Notes under the pieces: model-generated
Seen by the model: only the letters and a program-made list of their open reading frames with translations
Database searches by the model: none
What the model was told of the DNA's origin: nothing
Position numbers and translations under genes: made by a program
Assembly (NCBI GenBank): GCA_002687025.1
Contig: NYZG01000270.1
Location: 1 to 9,959, forward strand
Origin: Candidatus Poribacteria bacterium
GTDB taxonomy: Bacteria > Poribacteria > WGA-4E > GCA-2687025
Length of the DNA stretch: 9,959 bases
Direction of reading: 5' to 3'
Shown: piece by piece, positions 1-6,324 of the stretch
How positions within the stretch are numbered: position 1 is the first letter of the stretch
Layout: every line of letters begins with the position of its first letter

Positions 1-1264
1 CCTCGGTGATCGCCGTGCCCACGAGGGTTGGGCCAATGCGGCCCAGCAGCTCGCACTGCGGCGCCTGCACCACGCTCACGAACGGGAACAGGAGCTCGAC
101 GCTCGCGAGGGGATGCGTCGGGTCTTCGCACCATATGACGGTTGGGTTCAGGAACGCGCAACGGTTCGATTCGATTAACCGATTCGGCCGTACACGCCGA
201 GTCACGTCCTCGGCGCCATCGACCGCGAGCTGGCCGTCGATCATCTCCGAGATGCTCTCGGCGGCCCTGGGATCGGCGAAGGCGGCGATCTTCGCGTCTG
301 GATCGCTGAGGGGTCTGGCCTGTACGGCCCCCAGCCTGTCAGCCAGGGCTTCGGCAATCTCACGGCCGTGGCGCGGCGTCCACACTCCCGAGGCGTTGAT
401 GCAGGAGCGGCCGCCGTTGGCGCAGACCGACTCGACCATGACATCGAGGTATTCCTCCCATCGGTCGGCGCAGTCGTCGCCGAGTAAGATCTTGCTCCAT
501 CCGGGGCCGTGGATCTGCACGCGTGGGTCGCCCTCCCACGGCTTCACGGTGGAAGCGCCGCCGAAGAGCATAGTGCGGTCGCAGCGCAGGAGGATCTCCG
601 TGGCGCCGCTGTAGTCGCTGGGGTAGAAGCCGAACGCCTCGGGGGGACATCCCACGGCCATGAACGCCTGCGCGATGCGGAAGGGCGTCCACGGCTCGCC
701 GCTTCCGGGCTTGAGCACGAGCGGAATACGCAACGGTAGGGCTGGCAACCAGAGCGAGTGCACGCCCGGCGAGTTACTCGGCAAGACGGCGCCGAGAGCG
801 TCTGCTTGCGCGACATAGCTCAGCTTGCGGCCGTCCTGCTCGCCCCATCCTGCCTCAATGATGTCCAGGTCGAGTCCACGCGTCAGGCCGCCCAGCACCG
901 CCTCCATCTCGTCCAGGACGAGACGTATCTTGTCCATGTTCGCGCGGCACAGGGCCTCGGGCATGCCGGTGGTAGACGAGAGCTGGCGGACGTACTGCTC
1001 GGGAGACTGCGACTCGTCACCGAGTGGCAGCGTGTCCTGCATGAAGGCGCGCGCGGCGCGTCCGCACATGTCGATGATGTCGCGGATGCCTATCCGTTCG
1101 AGGGCGCGCCTGTTGGCAGCGGCGTCTGCGAGGTCGCGCGCGACCAGCCCGCGGTTCGCCTGGCTGACCTCGGCAACCGGCTCGCCCGTCTCGACGTGCG
1201 GCATCGTGTACGTGTTGAGGCTACGGTAGGGGATTCCCTTGCGTAGCACTGGCACGTGCGTCAT
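1..1264 (-). CDS. Aldehyde dehydrogenase superfamily protein, 3' end beyond window
   Basis: The minus-strand frame is open from ATG (1264) to the left edge: 421 codons with no stop, so the C-terminus is missing. The aldehyde dehydrogenase fold is recognisable. Residues 160-201 read like the cofactor-binding region (SNSPGVHSLWLPALPL, then VLKPGSGEPW), FGGASTVKPW lies at 234-243, and the nucleophile motif GGRSCINAS puts the putative catalytic Cys at 288. LLFPFVSVVQAP (391-402) matches the conserved C-terminal part of the catalytic domain. The position of the general-base Glu (ELGGK in typical members) reads QIHGPGWSK here, so that Glu appears absent, as in CoA-acylating aldehyde dehydrogenases. 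I infer an acyl-CoA or acylating type reaction, but the substrate is unknown. It starts 25 nt after argG on the same strand, probably one transcript, with a weak GCGGGA ribosome site about 10 nt upstream. The family call is secure; the exact function is not. Confidence 0.85.
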   Translation of the reverse strand, partial: MTHVPVLRKGIPYRSLNTYTMPHVETGEPVAEVSQANRGLVARDLADAAANRRALERIGIRDIIDMCGRAARAFMQDTLPLGDESQSPEQYVRQLSSTTGMPEALCRANMDKIRLVLDEMEAVLGGLTRGLDLDIIEAGWGEQDGRKLSYVAQADALGAVLPSNSPGVHSLWLPALPLRIPLVLKPGSGEPWTPFRIAQAFMAVGCPPEAFGFYPSDYSGATEILLRCDRTMLFGGASTVKPWEGDPRVQIHGPGWSKILLGDDCADRWEEYLDVMVESVCANGGRSCINASGVWTPRHGREIAEALADRLGAVQARPLSDPDAKIAAFADPRAAESISEMIDGQLAVDGAEDVTRRVRPNRLIESNRCAFLNPTVIWCEDPTHPLASVELLFPFVSVVQAPQCELLGRIGPTLVGTAITE

Positions 1265-1289
1265 CGGCGTGCAGTCCCGCTGTGTGGCG

Positions 1290-2531
1290 CTACGGCTTGC
1301 GCGTCTGCCCGGCGGCCGCCATCCCGCGCGCCACGTAATCCGCGATCTCCATGTACCCCTGCGACCATCCGTGACTCAATTCGCCGACCTTCTCCATCGA
1401 CGCGCCTTCCTCGTCGTACAGACTGTACGGCACATCGGTGGCGGCGATGAAGCGGATGTTCCCCTTGTATAGACCCACCTTCAGCGTCCCGGTGGCGTGC
1501 TGGGCGATGGCCTCGGTGACCTGGATGAGCGCCCCGGCGTGGGGGCCGAACCACTCGCCCTCGTACACGACGTCCGCCAACTGGCGCGAGACCGTATCGT
1601 AGAACTTGCGCCGGTTGCGGTCGAGAATGAGCTGCAGGAGCTTGTCGTAAAGGTATCCGACGACGGTGACTCCCGGGGCTTCGTAAACGCCGCGCGACTT
1701 GATGCCGATGCGGCGGTTCTCGACGACATCGCAGCCGATACCCACGCCGTTCCGCCCGCCGATCTCGTTCAGCATTTCGAACGCCTGTACGATGCCCACG
1801 GACGTGCCGTTCACCGACACGGGTTGGCCCATCTCGAAGGCGACGGTGACCTCCTCGACCTCGTCGGGCGCAGCCATCGGCGAAACGCCCATGATGAAGT
1901 CCACGAAGTCGGTCCCTGTGGACAACGACTCGAGGCGGCCTGCCTCGTGCGTCAAGCCGCAGAAGTTGGCGTCTGTGGAGTAGGGCTTCTCCTCGGTCGC
2001 CGTCACTGCGAGGCCATTGTCTCGGCAGTAGTCGATCATGAGCTTCCGGCCGCCGAGGGTGTCCTCGAACTCGGCGTCACGCCACGGGGCATACACGCGG
2101 GCCTCGGGGGCCAACATCGCCAGCGCAAGCTCGAAGCGGACCTGGTCGTTGCCGCGGCCCGTGGCTCCATGCGTCAGCACGTCGATGCCACGCGCGCGCA
2201 CCTCGGGCAAGGCCACGGCGACGGTCGCCATGCGCGCTATGCCGGTCGTGTTCCAGTACATGCCCTCGTGGTACGCCTGGCCGTGGATGACCTGCATCAT
2301 GTACTCGGCCAGTCGCTCACGTCCGTCGACGAGGACGGAGTCGCTGGCGCCCGCCGCTCGCATGCGCTCCGGCACGTCGGACAGATCACGCTCGTCCGGC
2401 TGGCCGAGATCGACCGTGATGCCCGTGACGTCGACGCCTGCCGACGCGAGCCAATGCACGATCGTCGTGCTGTCCAGCCCGCCCGAGACGAGGGCGAGCA
2501 CCTTCTTTCCGCGTAGCGAATCTCGTGTCAT
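1290..2531 (-). CDS. argG: Argininosuccinate synthase
   Basis: ATP-dependent ligase joining citrulline and aspartate in arginine biosynthesis (cytoplasmic). The 413 residues contain the N-type ATP pyrophosphatase loop SGGLDST (16-22), GATGRGNDQVRFEL (122-135), KPYSTDANFCGLTHEAGRLE (182-201) and VVENRRIGIKSRGVYEAPG (269-287), all ArgG hallmarks. NLGQPDE-like DLGQPDE (41-47), the YWNTTG segment and EEVTVAFEMGQPV resemble the longer Escherichia coli-type branch more than the short branch, yet the protein is shorter than that enzyme. An in-frame ATG exists further upstream at 2603. The start at 2531 is preferred because GGAG (2542-2539) sits 7 nt before it and the nucleotide-binding loop follows at the normal distance. 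No argH lies alongside; the downstream neighbour is an aldehyde dehydrogenase-like gene, which is an unusual pairing. Confidence 0.95.
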   Translation of the reverse strand: MTRDSLRGKKVLALVSGGLDSTTIVHWLASAGVDVTGITVDLGQPDERDLSDVPERMRAAGASDSVLVDGRERLAEYMMQVIHGQAYHEGMYWNTTGIARMATVAVALPEVRARGIDVLTHGATGRGNDQVRFELALAMLAPEARVYAPWRDAEFEDTLGGRKLMIDYCRDNGLAVTATEEKPYSTDANFCGLTHEAGRLESLSTGTDFVDFIMGVSPMAAPDEVEEVTVAFEMGQPVSVNGTSVGIVQAFEMLNEIGGRNGVGIGCDVVENRRIGIKSRGVYEAPGVTVVGYLYDKLLQLILDRNRRKFYDTVSRQLADVVYEGEWFGPHAGALIQVTEAIAQHATGTLKVGLYKGNIRFIAATDVPYSLYDEEGASMEKVGELSHGWSQGYMEIADYVARGMAAAGQTRKP

Positions 2532-2583
2532 CACACTGCTCCGCGAGTGGCCGGTGGCCGCCGGAAGGGCGCGCCTGGAGTGA

Positions 2584-2589
2584 AGTATA
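2584..2589 (-). promoter_or_regulatory. Possible -10 element for argG
   Basis: On the minus strand this reads TATACT, a near-consensus -10 box and conspicuous in such GC-rich DNA. It would start a transcript with a leader of about 45 nt before the argG ATG. No good -35 hexamer is visible at 16-18 nt, so the call is weak. Confidence 0.3.
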
Positions 2590-2621
2590 GTCGAGGATTT
2601 CACGGGGCGGCTTGCGCCTCG

Positions 2622-2643
2622 CCAGACGCCCGCGGGCGTCTGG
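2622..2643. repeat. Perfect 22-bp palindrome (copy 1 of a shared core)
   Basis: CCAGACGCCC followed by GC and then GGGCGTCTGG reads identically on both strands. Its inner 16 bp, GACGCC-C-GCGGGCGTC, recur with one change at 9038-9053. Both copies lie between divergent genes, about 25 to 110 nt upstream of minus-strand starts. It could be an operator for a dimeric regulator, a REP-like element or a hairpin. Confidence 0.7.
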
Positions 2644-2747
2644 AGCGGGAACTCCGCGCTATGACAACTCCCTCGGGCACACGGCCCACCAAGCAGCGGG
2701 AGCGCAGACCCGGGCGACGCCCGGCGCGCGCGGGTCGCGGAATGAAG

Positions 2748-2776
2748 TTGCGCAAGTCACTGTTTGAAGCTAAGAT
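2748..2776 (+). promoter_or_regulatory. Candidate sigma70-type promoter for the tandem secreted genes
   Basis: TTGCGC (2748-2753), a 17-nt spacer and TAAGAT (2771-2776). The spacing is optimal and both hexamers are partial matches. The same TTGCG-N17-TA layout is seen upstream of the genes at 6930 (minus) and 9348 (plus). Confidence 0.3.
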
Positions 2777-2946
2777 CGGACGAAGGGTAGCGAGAGCAGT
2801 GAATCGTGTCGCGAAGCTTCGGGCGACGCCTGTGACGCGGTCCTCTGCACGTCCCGCGCCTATCGTACGACTCGACCATGCGGTCGACTGTCGACAGGCG
2901 GCCGGCTTCGGCGGCCCTCAGCACATCCAACTAAGGACAAGAGCGC

Positions 2947-3705
2947 ATGCGACTCTGGGCATTGAGCGCGATTGTGGCGGCGGCCATCGCGGCGCCGGCC
3001 GTCGCGGCCGAATGGGACTGGATCGAGATTGGCGACGAAACCAGCGAGCAGAACTACGTCGGGGGCTCGGTCGAATGGATCGACGGCGGCTTCACGATCA
3101 GCGCCACAGGCGGCGACATCTGGGGCGCCAAGCTCGGGTGTACGGTGGCCTACATGGTAGGCGGCGTCTCCGGCGACTTCGTGTTCGAATACACGATCGC
3201 CGAGCACACGACCGACCCGGCGACAACCTGGAGCAAGTGCGGAGTCATGGCCGCGGAAGCGTGGGATGCTGAGACGCCGTACGTGTTCGTGCAGTCGACG
3301 TGCAGCAACGACGAGACAGCGCTGAACGACAAGGGCAGCAAGATCATCACGCGCGCCGAACGCGCCGGCGACGCTGGCCCCGGAAGCAACGGGTGGGGCC
3401 CTCTCGCCTGGCCGGTGCGGTACAAGATGGAGCGGAGTGGCGACCGCTTCGATGTCTCAGTCTCCCTAGACGAGGGCGCCACGTACGACTCGGTCGCGAA
3501 TGCGGATGAAGGCAAGGAAGGCTTCAGCGAACTGGCCCTGGGCGATTCGATCGAGCTCGGAATCGCGATGAACGGCCACAACGACGGACTGACCACGGGA
3601 ACGGCGACCGTGGTAGATATCACGCTGAACGGCCTGAGCACGGCCGATGTCGAGCCCGCGGGTAAGCTGACGACGACATGGGCGGCGATGCGCACCTTGC
3701 GCTAG
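2947..3705 (+). CDS. Secreted beta-sandwich protein with C-terminal VEPxGKL tail (paralog 1)
   Basis: 252 residues. A signal peptide (basic MR, Ala-rich hydrophobic core, cleavage near AVA-A at 20-21) indicates export. The mature part alternates short beta-like segments: GGFTISATGGDIW (47-59), DFVFEYTI (77-84), WSKCGVMAAEAW (95-106), PYVFVQSTC (111-119), WPVRYKMERSGDRFDVSVSL (155-174), ELGIAMNGHN (203-212) and TATVVDITLNG (219-229). This order (exposed strand, 'W-K-G-M' strand, 'R-x-G-x-x-F-x-x-x-x-S-x-D-x-G' hairpin, final A-x-V-D-x strand) resembles DUF1349 or LamG-like concanavalin-type sandwiches, so carbohydrate or surface binding is inferred, not shown. Three cysteines (65, 98, 119) are conserved in the neighbour. 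The final 18 residues form a tail shared with two other proteins here. AAGGA (2933-2937) lies 9 nt before ATG. No catalytic motif was recognised. Confidence 0.85.
   Translation: MRLWALSAIVAAAIAAPAVAAEWDWIEIGDETSEQNYVGGSVEWIDGGFTISATGGDIWGAKLGCTVAYMVGGVSGDFVFEYTIAEHTTDPATTWSKCGVMAAEAWDAETPYVFVQSTCSNDETALNDKGSKIITRAERAGDAGPGSNGWGPLAWPVRYKMERSGDRFDVSVSLDEGATYDSVANADEGKEGFSELALGDSIELGIAMNGHNDGLTTGTATVVDITLNGLSTADVEPAGKLTTTWAAMRTLR
3649..3702 (+). other. C-terminal VEPxGKL-W tail, copy 1
   Basis: Encodes VEPAGKLTTTWAAMRTLR, residues 235-252, directly after the last predicted beta strand. Compare 4469-4522 and 6328-6387. Confidence 0.6.
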
Positions 3706-3716
3706 GGACCTACCGG

Positions 3717-3737
3717 CGGGGCCATTCCGTGGCCCCG
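3717..3737 (+). other. Intergenic hairpin between the tandem paralogs
   Basis: CGGGGCCA (3717-3724), loop TTCCG, TGGCCCCG (3730-3737): an 8-bp perfect GC-rich stem with no following T-run. It lies just before the second gene's ribosome site. It may be an RNA-stability or attenuation element rather than a full intrinsic terminator. Confidence 0.5.
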
Positions 3738-3760
3738 TCACAGCCGCGGAAGGAGGACCG

Positions 3761-4525
3761 ATGCGACACTGCACGCTGTGTGTGGCGCTAGCCATCGCCG
3801 TAGTCTCTCCGGCGTTCGCCCTTGAGTGGGACTGGATCGAGATCGGCGACGAAACGAGCGAACAGGGGCCCTACGGCGGCGGCTCGGTCGAGTGGCTGAA
3901 CGACGGGGGCTTCACGATCAGCGCCCTGGGCGGCGACATCTGGAGCAACCGCCTTGGGTGTACCGTGGCCTATATCGTCGGAGGCGTGACCGGGGACTAC
4001 GAATTCGAATACACGATCACCGAGCACCTCACCGACCCGCCGACGACGTGGAGCAAGTGCGGCATGATGGCCGCGGAGGCATGGGACTTCGAAACCCCCT
4101 ACGTGTTCGTCCAGTCCGCCTGTAGCAACGACGCGACGGCGCTGAACGATAAGGGCAGCAAGATCATCACGCGCGACACTCGAGCCGGCGGCGCCGGGCC
4201 TGGGAGCAACGGATGGACACCCCTCGAGTGGCCGGTCCGCTACAGGATCGAGCGCACCGGGATTCAGTACGATGTCTGGCTCTCTCTGGACGAAGGCGGC
4301 ACGTGGGAGTCGGTGGAGGTCCCCGCGGAGGGCAAGGCGGGGTTCTCAGAGCTCGACCTCGGGGAGACCCACGAGCTCGGCATCGCCATCAACGGGCACA
4401 ACGCAGGCGGCACGACCGGAACCGCTACCGTTGTGGACATCACCCTTAACGGCCAGGACGCGTTCGCGGTTGAGCCGGCCGGAAAGCTGGCCACTGAATG
4501 GGGTCGACTCAAGGCCGGCGACTAG
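3761..4525 (+). CDS. Secreted beta-sandwich protein with C-terminal VEPxGKL tail (paralog 2)
   Basis: 254 residues, a tandem duplicate of the preceding gene: about three quarters of mature-region residues are identical by eye, starting at EWDWIEIGDETSEQ and including WSKCGMMAAEAWD, ETPYVFVQS, TALNDKGSKIITR and TTGTATVVDITLNG. The signal peptide differs more (MRHCTLCVALAIAVVSPAFA, cleavage probably after residue 20), as expected for relaxed constraint. All three mature cysteines are kept. The last 18 residues (237-254) carry the shared tail VEPAGKLATEWGRLKAGD. AGGAGG (3751-3756) lies 4 nt before the ATG, a perfect Shine-Dalgarno core, and the 55-nt gap to the first copy implies one operon. The fold resembles DUF1349 or LamG-like sandwiches; ligand and role are unknown. 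Confidence 0.85.
   Translation: MRHCTLCVALAIAVVSPAFALEWDWIEIGDETSEQGPYGGGSVEWLNDGGFTISALGGDIWSNRLGCTVAYIVGGVTGDYEFEYTITEHLTDPPTTWSKCGMMAAEAWDFETPYVFVQSACSNDATALNDKGSKIITRDTRAGGAGPGSNGWTPLEWPVRYRIERTGIQYDVWLSLDEGGTWESVEVPAEGKAGFSELDLGETHELGIAINGHNAGGTTGTATVVDITLNGQDAFAVEPAGKLATEWGRLKAGD
4469..4522 (+). other. C-terminal VEPxGKL-W tail, copy 2
   Basis: Encodes VEPAGKLATEWGRLKAGD, residues 237-254 of the second tandem secreted protein. It ends the protein with no hydrophobic anchor and no LPXTG-like motif. Confidence 0.6.
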
Positions 4526-4611
4526 CGTCGTCGTCGCCCGCGTCGCTCGCGAAGACCGTGCCCGGCCCACGCCGCTAGCCTGCCTGTCTCGCCCGCGCCG
4601 CATCGGAGACT

Positions 4612-5631
4612 GTGAGAGTGCGAGACAGACGCGTCGTCTTCACGGGCCCGGATCGGGTCGTCCTCGACGAGTTCGACTTCGACACCGGCGGTCTCGCGCC
4701 GGATCAGTGCGCCATCGAGAGTCTCTACAGTATCGTGAGCGCGGGGACGGAGCTGGCCTCGCTCACCGGGCTTGAGGCGCGGCGATACCCCGTCTATCCA
4801 GGGTACGGTGGGTGCGGCCGCGTGACCGCCGTAGGAGACGCCGTCACGGGAATCGCGCCCGGCGACACGGTCGTCAGCTACACGCAACACGCCAGCCGCG
4901 TGCTTTCGGGCACGCTTATCGCCAAGGTCCCGACGGGTCTGGACCCGCAACTCGCCCCGGCGGCCCGCATGGCTGCGGTCGGCATGACCGCGTTGCGCAT
5001 CAGCAACGGCGAGCCCGGCGACCGCGTAGCGGTCATCGGACTGGGTCTCGTCGGGAATCTGTGCGCACAGCTCTTCACGCTCGCCGGCTGTGACGTGATC
5101 GGCATCGACCTGTCCGCGAGACGAACCGCATTGGCAGAAGCGTGCGGGGTGCGCGACGTCATCCACGCTGGCGACGCGGACGTCCGCGCCGCGGTGGCCG
5201 ATATTACGGGCGGACACATGTGCGAAGTGGTTGTCGAGGCGATTGGGTCGCCCGCAGCCACGGAACAGGCGGCCGGGCTTGCCGCCAAGGCCGGCGAGGT
5301 CGTGCTCCTCGGCAGCCCGCGCGCGGCACACCAGACAGACATCACCCCGCTGCTCCGCTCCATTCACATGTGGGGCGACGGCTGCATCACGTTCAGGGGC
5401 GCGCACGAGTGGCGCTACCCGACTCGCCACAGCCCAAGCGGGCACGCGAAGCACTCGATCGAGCGCAACGTGCGGATACTGCTGGAGTGGATGGCCGACG
5501 GGCGTCTGCGGGTGCGCGAACTGGTGACGCACGTGGCGCGCCCCGAAGAGTGTGCCGCCGCCTACGCCGGCCTGCGGGACCACAAGGACGACTACCTCGG
5601 CGTCGTCTTCGATTGGGCCGGCGGGTCCTAG
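4612..5631 (+). CDS. Zinc-independent MDR-family dehydrogenase (SAGTE type)
   Basis: 339 residues, a medium-chain dehydrogenase/reductase by overall order: GroES-like N-terminal part, then a Rossmann domain with GLGLVG (143-148) and acidic Asp166 (GIDLSARR) at the end of strand 2, which favours NAD over NADP. In alcohol dehydrogenases the catalytic zinc is held by Cys of 'CGTD' and His of 'GHE'. Here these read SAGTE (43-47) and PGYGGCG (63-69), so Ala and Tyr replace both ligands, and the four-cysteine structural-zinc lobe is also absent. A zinc-free oxidoreductase acting on a sugar-like or other substrate is inferred; the substrate cannot be read. GTG at 4612 is given as start, but GGAG (4605-4608) is only 3 nt from it and 9 nt from an in-frame GTG at 4618, which may be the true start. 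It follows the secreted pair by 86 nt on the same strand. Confidence 0.85.
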   Translation: MRVRDRRVVFTGPDRVVLDEFDFDTGGLAPDQCAIESLYSIVSAGTELASLTGLEARRYPVYPGYGGCGRVTAVGDAVTGIAPGDTVVSYTQHASRVLSGTLIAKVPTGLDPQLAPAARMAAVGMTALRISNGEPGDRVAVIGLGLVGNLCAQLFTLAGCDVIGIDLSARRTALAEACGVRDVIHAGDADVRAAVADITGGHMCEVVVEAIGSPAATEQAAGLAAKAGEVVLLGSPRAAHQTDITPLLRSIHMWGDGCITFRGAHEWRYPTRHSPSGHAKHSIERNVRILLEWMADGRLRVRELVTHVARPEECAAAYAGLRDHKDDYLGVVFDWAGGS

Positions 5632-5739
5632 GCCGACTGCGCGCAGCCGCCATCGCAGCGCAGGGGACGAGCGGGACGGAACGACCGGCGCACGCCGGGC
5701 GCCCCCGGCAGCCCATCGCGAGCCCTGTTCGGCAGCGCC

Positions 5740-5955
5740 GTGCGGTGGATGCGGCCAGACACCGAGGGCGTGGTGGCACTCGACCCACGCGTATCGTGTG
5801 GCGGGCCGCACATCGTCGGCACGGCCATGGGCCCCAACCTGCACGACCTGTATCTCGCAGAAAGCAGGAACGTGCCGCCAGTGTCGCGGCGGTTCCCTAT
5901 CGAGCATAGGCGAGTGAGACAGGCCGTCGCCTACGAGGAACGGATGGCAGCATGA
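5740..5955 (+). CDS. DUF433-type antitoxin (short)
   Basis: 71 residues. VALDPRVSCGGPHIVGT (12-28) matches the DUF433 signature (I-D-P-x-x-x-x-G-x-P-x-I-x-G-T). The remainder ends with a helix like the family's C-terminus (FPIEHRRVRQAVAYEE), so DUF433 is a reasonable call. Such proteins neutralise PIN-like toxins encoded next to them. Here the stop codon overlaps the toxin start as ATGA (5952-5955), the classic translational coupling of such pairs. The start is uncertain: GTG 5740 or ATG 5749, neither with a good ribosome site. The same frame stays open and protein-like a little upstream (RALFGSAVRW), back to the dehydrogenase stop at 5631 but with no ATG or GTG. Longer relatives carry an N-terminal DNA-binding half, so this copy may be truncated. 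Confidence 0.6.
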   Translation: MRWMRPDTEGVVALDPRVSCGGPHIVGTAMGPNLHDLYLAESRNVPPVSRRFPIEHRRVRQAVAYEERMAA

Positions 5956-6317
5956 CGTCTGTCATCGACGAAAATCTGGGTCCGACGCTCGCCGCAGGGA
6001 TGTCTGGCTCCGGCATGGAAGCGGTCCACAGCGCGGCGAAGTTCGGTGTGGGAGCCGCCGATGAGGACCGGTTGGCCCGCGTTGGCTCCGCGGGCCTGAT
6101 CGTCGTGACACGCGACCGCCTCGTTCAGTGTTACCCCGCGGAGCTCGCCGTATTCAGGCAGCACAATGTGGGCGCGTTCCGCCTGGCGCGGAGGGGACGC
6201 ACGCGCCGCGAACTGGTCCAGCAGCCAGTACGCAGTTGGCCTCGGACGAAACAGCTGGCCGGCGCCACGCGGGGCCGTTCCGGTTCCAGGGGCCGCGGAA
6301 CGGCACGAAGTGCGTGA
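5952..6317 (+). CDS. PIN-like toxin (DUF5615/VapC45-like), frameshifted C-terminus
   Basis: As read, 121 residues. SVIDENLGPTLAAGM (3-17), GAADEDRLARVG (34-45) and LIVVTRDR (49-56) give the PIN-like acidic set Asp6, Asp37 and Asp55, expected to bind a metal ion for RNA cleavage. PAELAVFRQHNVGAF and RRELVQQPVRSWPRTKQLA continue the VapC45-like pattern. After that the frame becomes Arg/Gly/Ser-rich and unlike the family. One base shift at the G-run 6271-6274 restores GPFRFQGPRNGTKCVTRL and a stop at 6326-6328, which fits the usual end of this family. I therefore infer a one-base deletion, either real (inactivated toxin) or an assembly or homopolymer error. The start overlaps the antitoxin stop. 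GAGGA (5935-5939) is 12 nt upstream, rather far. Restored, the stop overlaps that of the convergent gene. Confidence 0.65.
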   Translation: MTSVIDENLGPTLAAGMSGSGMEAVHSAAKFGVGAADEDRLARVGSAGLIVVTRDRLVQCYPAELAVFRQHNVGAFRLARRGRTRRELVQQPVRSWPRTKQLAGATRGRSGSRGRGTARSA

Positions 6318-6324
6318 CACGCCT

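Larger units (their letters stand above)
2604..2946. other. Divergent intergenic region with several inverted repeats
   Basis: No supportable gene lies between argG (minus) and the first secreted protein gene (plus). The stretch holds a perfect 22-bp palindrome (2622-2643) and a 15-bp palindrome CCGGGCGACGCCCGG (2710-2724), enclosed by GACCCG (2707-2712) and CGGGTC (2731-2736). It also holds CGAAGCTTCG (2812-2821), GTCGACTGTCGAC near 2884-2896 and a candidate plus-strand promoter (2748-2776). If that promoter is used, the plus-strand gene has a long leader of about 160 nt, long enough for RNA structure, but I recognise no known riboswitch. Confidence 0.5.

Noticed and set aside
1497..2516. 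A 339-codon plus-strand open frame opposite argG
   Set aside because: It is the antisense shadow of conserved ArgG codons and its composition is atypical.
3649..4522. Known C-terminal sorting signals (LPXTG, PEP-CTERM, type IX CTD, dockerin) as explanation of the shared tail
   Set aside because: No LPXTG or PEP motif with a membrane span, no long Ig-like domain and no duplicated calcium-binding loops are present in the 18-20 residues.
4522..5907. A 461-codon open frame on the minus strand opposite the dehydrogenase and antitoxin genes
   Set aside because: The product is His/Arg/Gly/Ala-rich with no family motif, and the plus strand carries a clear MDR protein. Long antisense frames are expected at this GC content.
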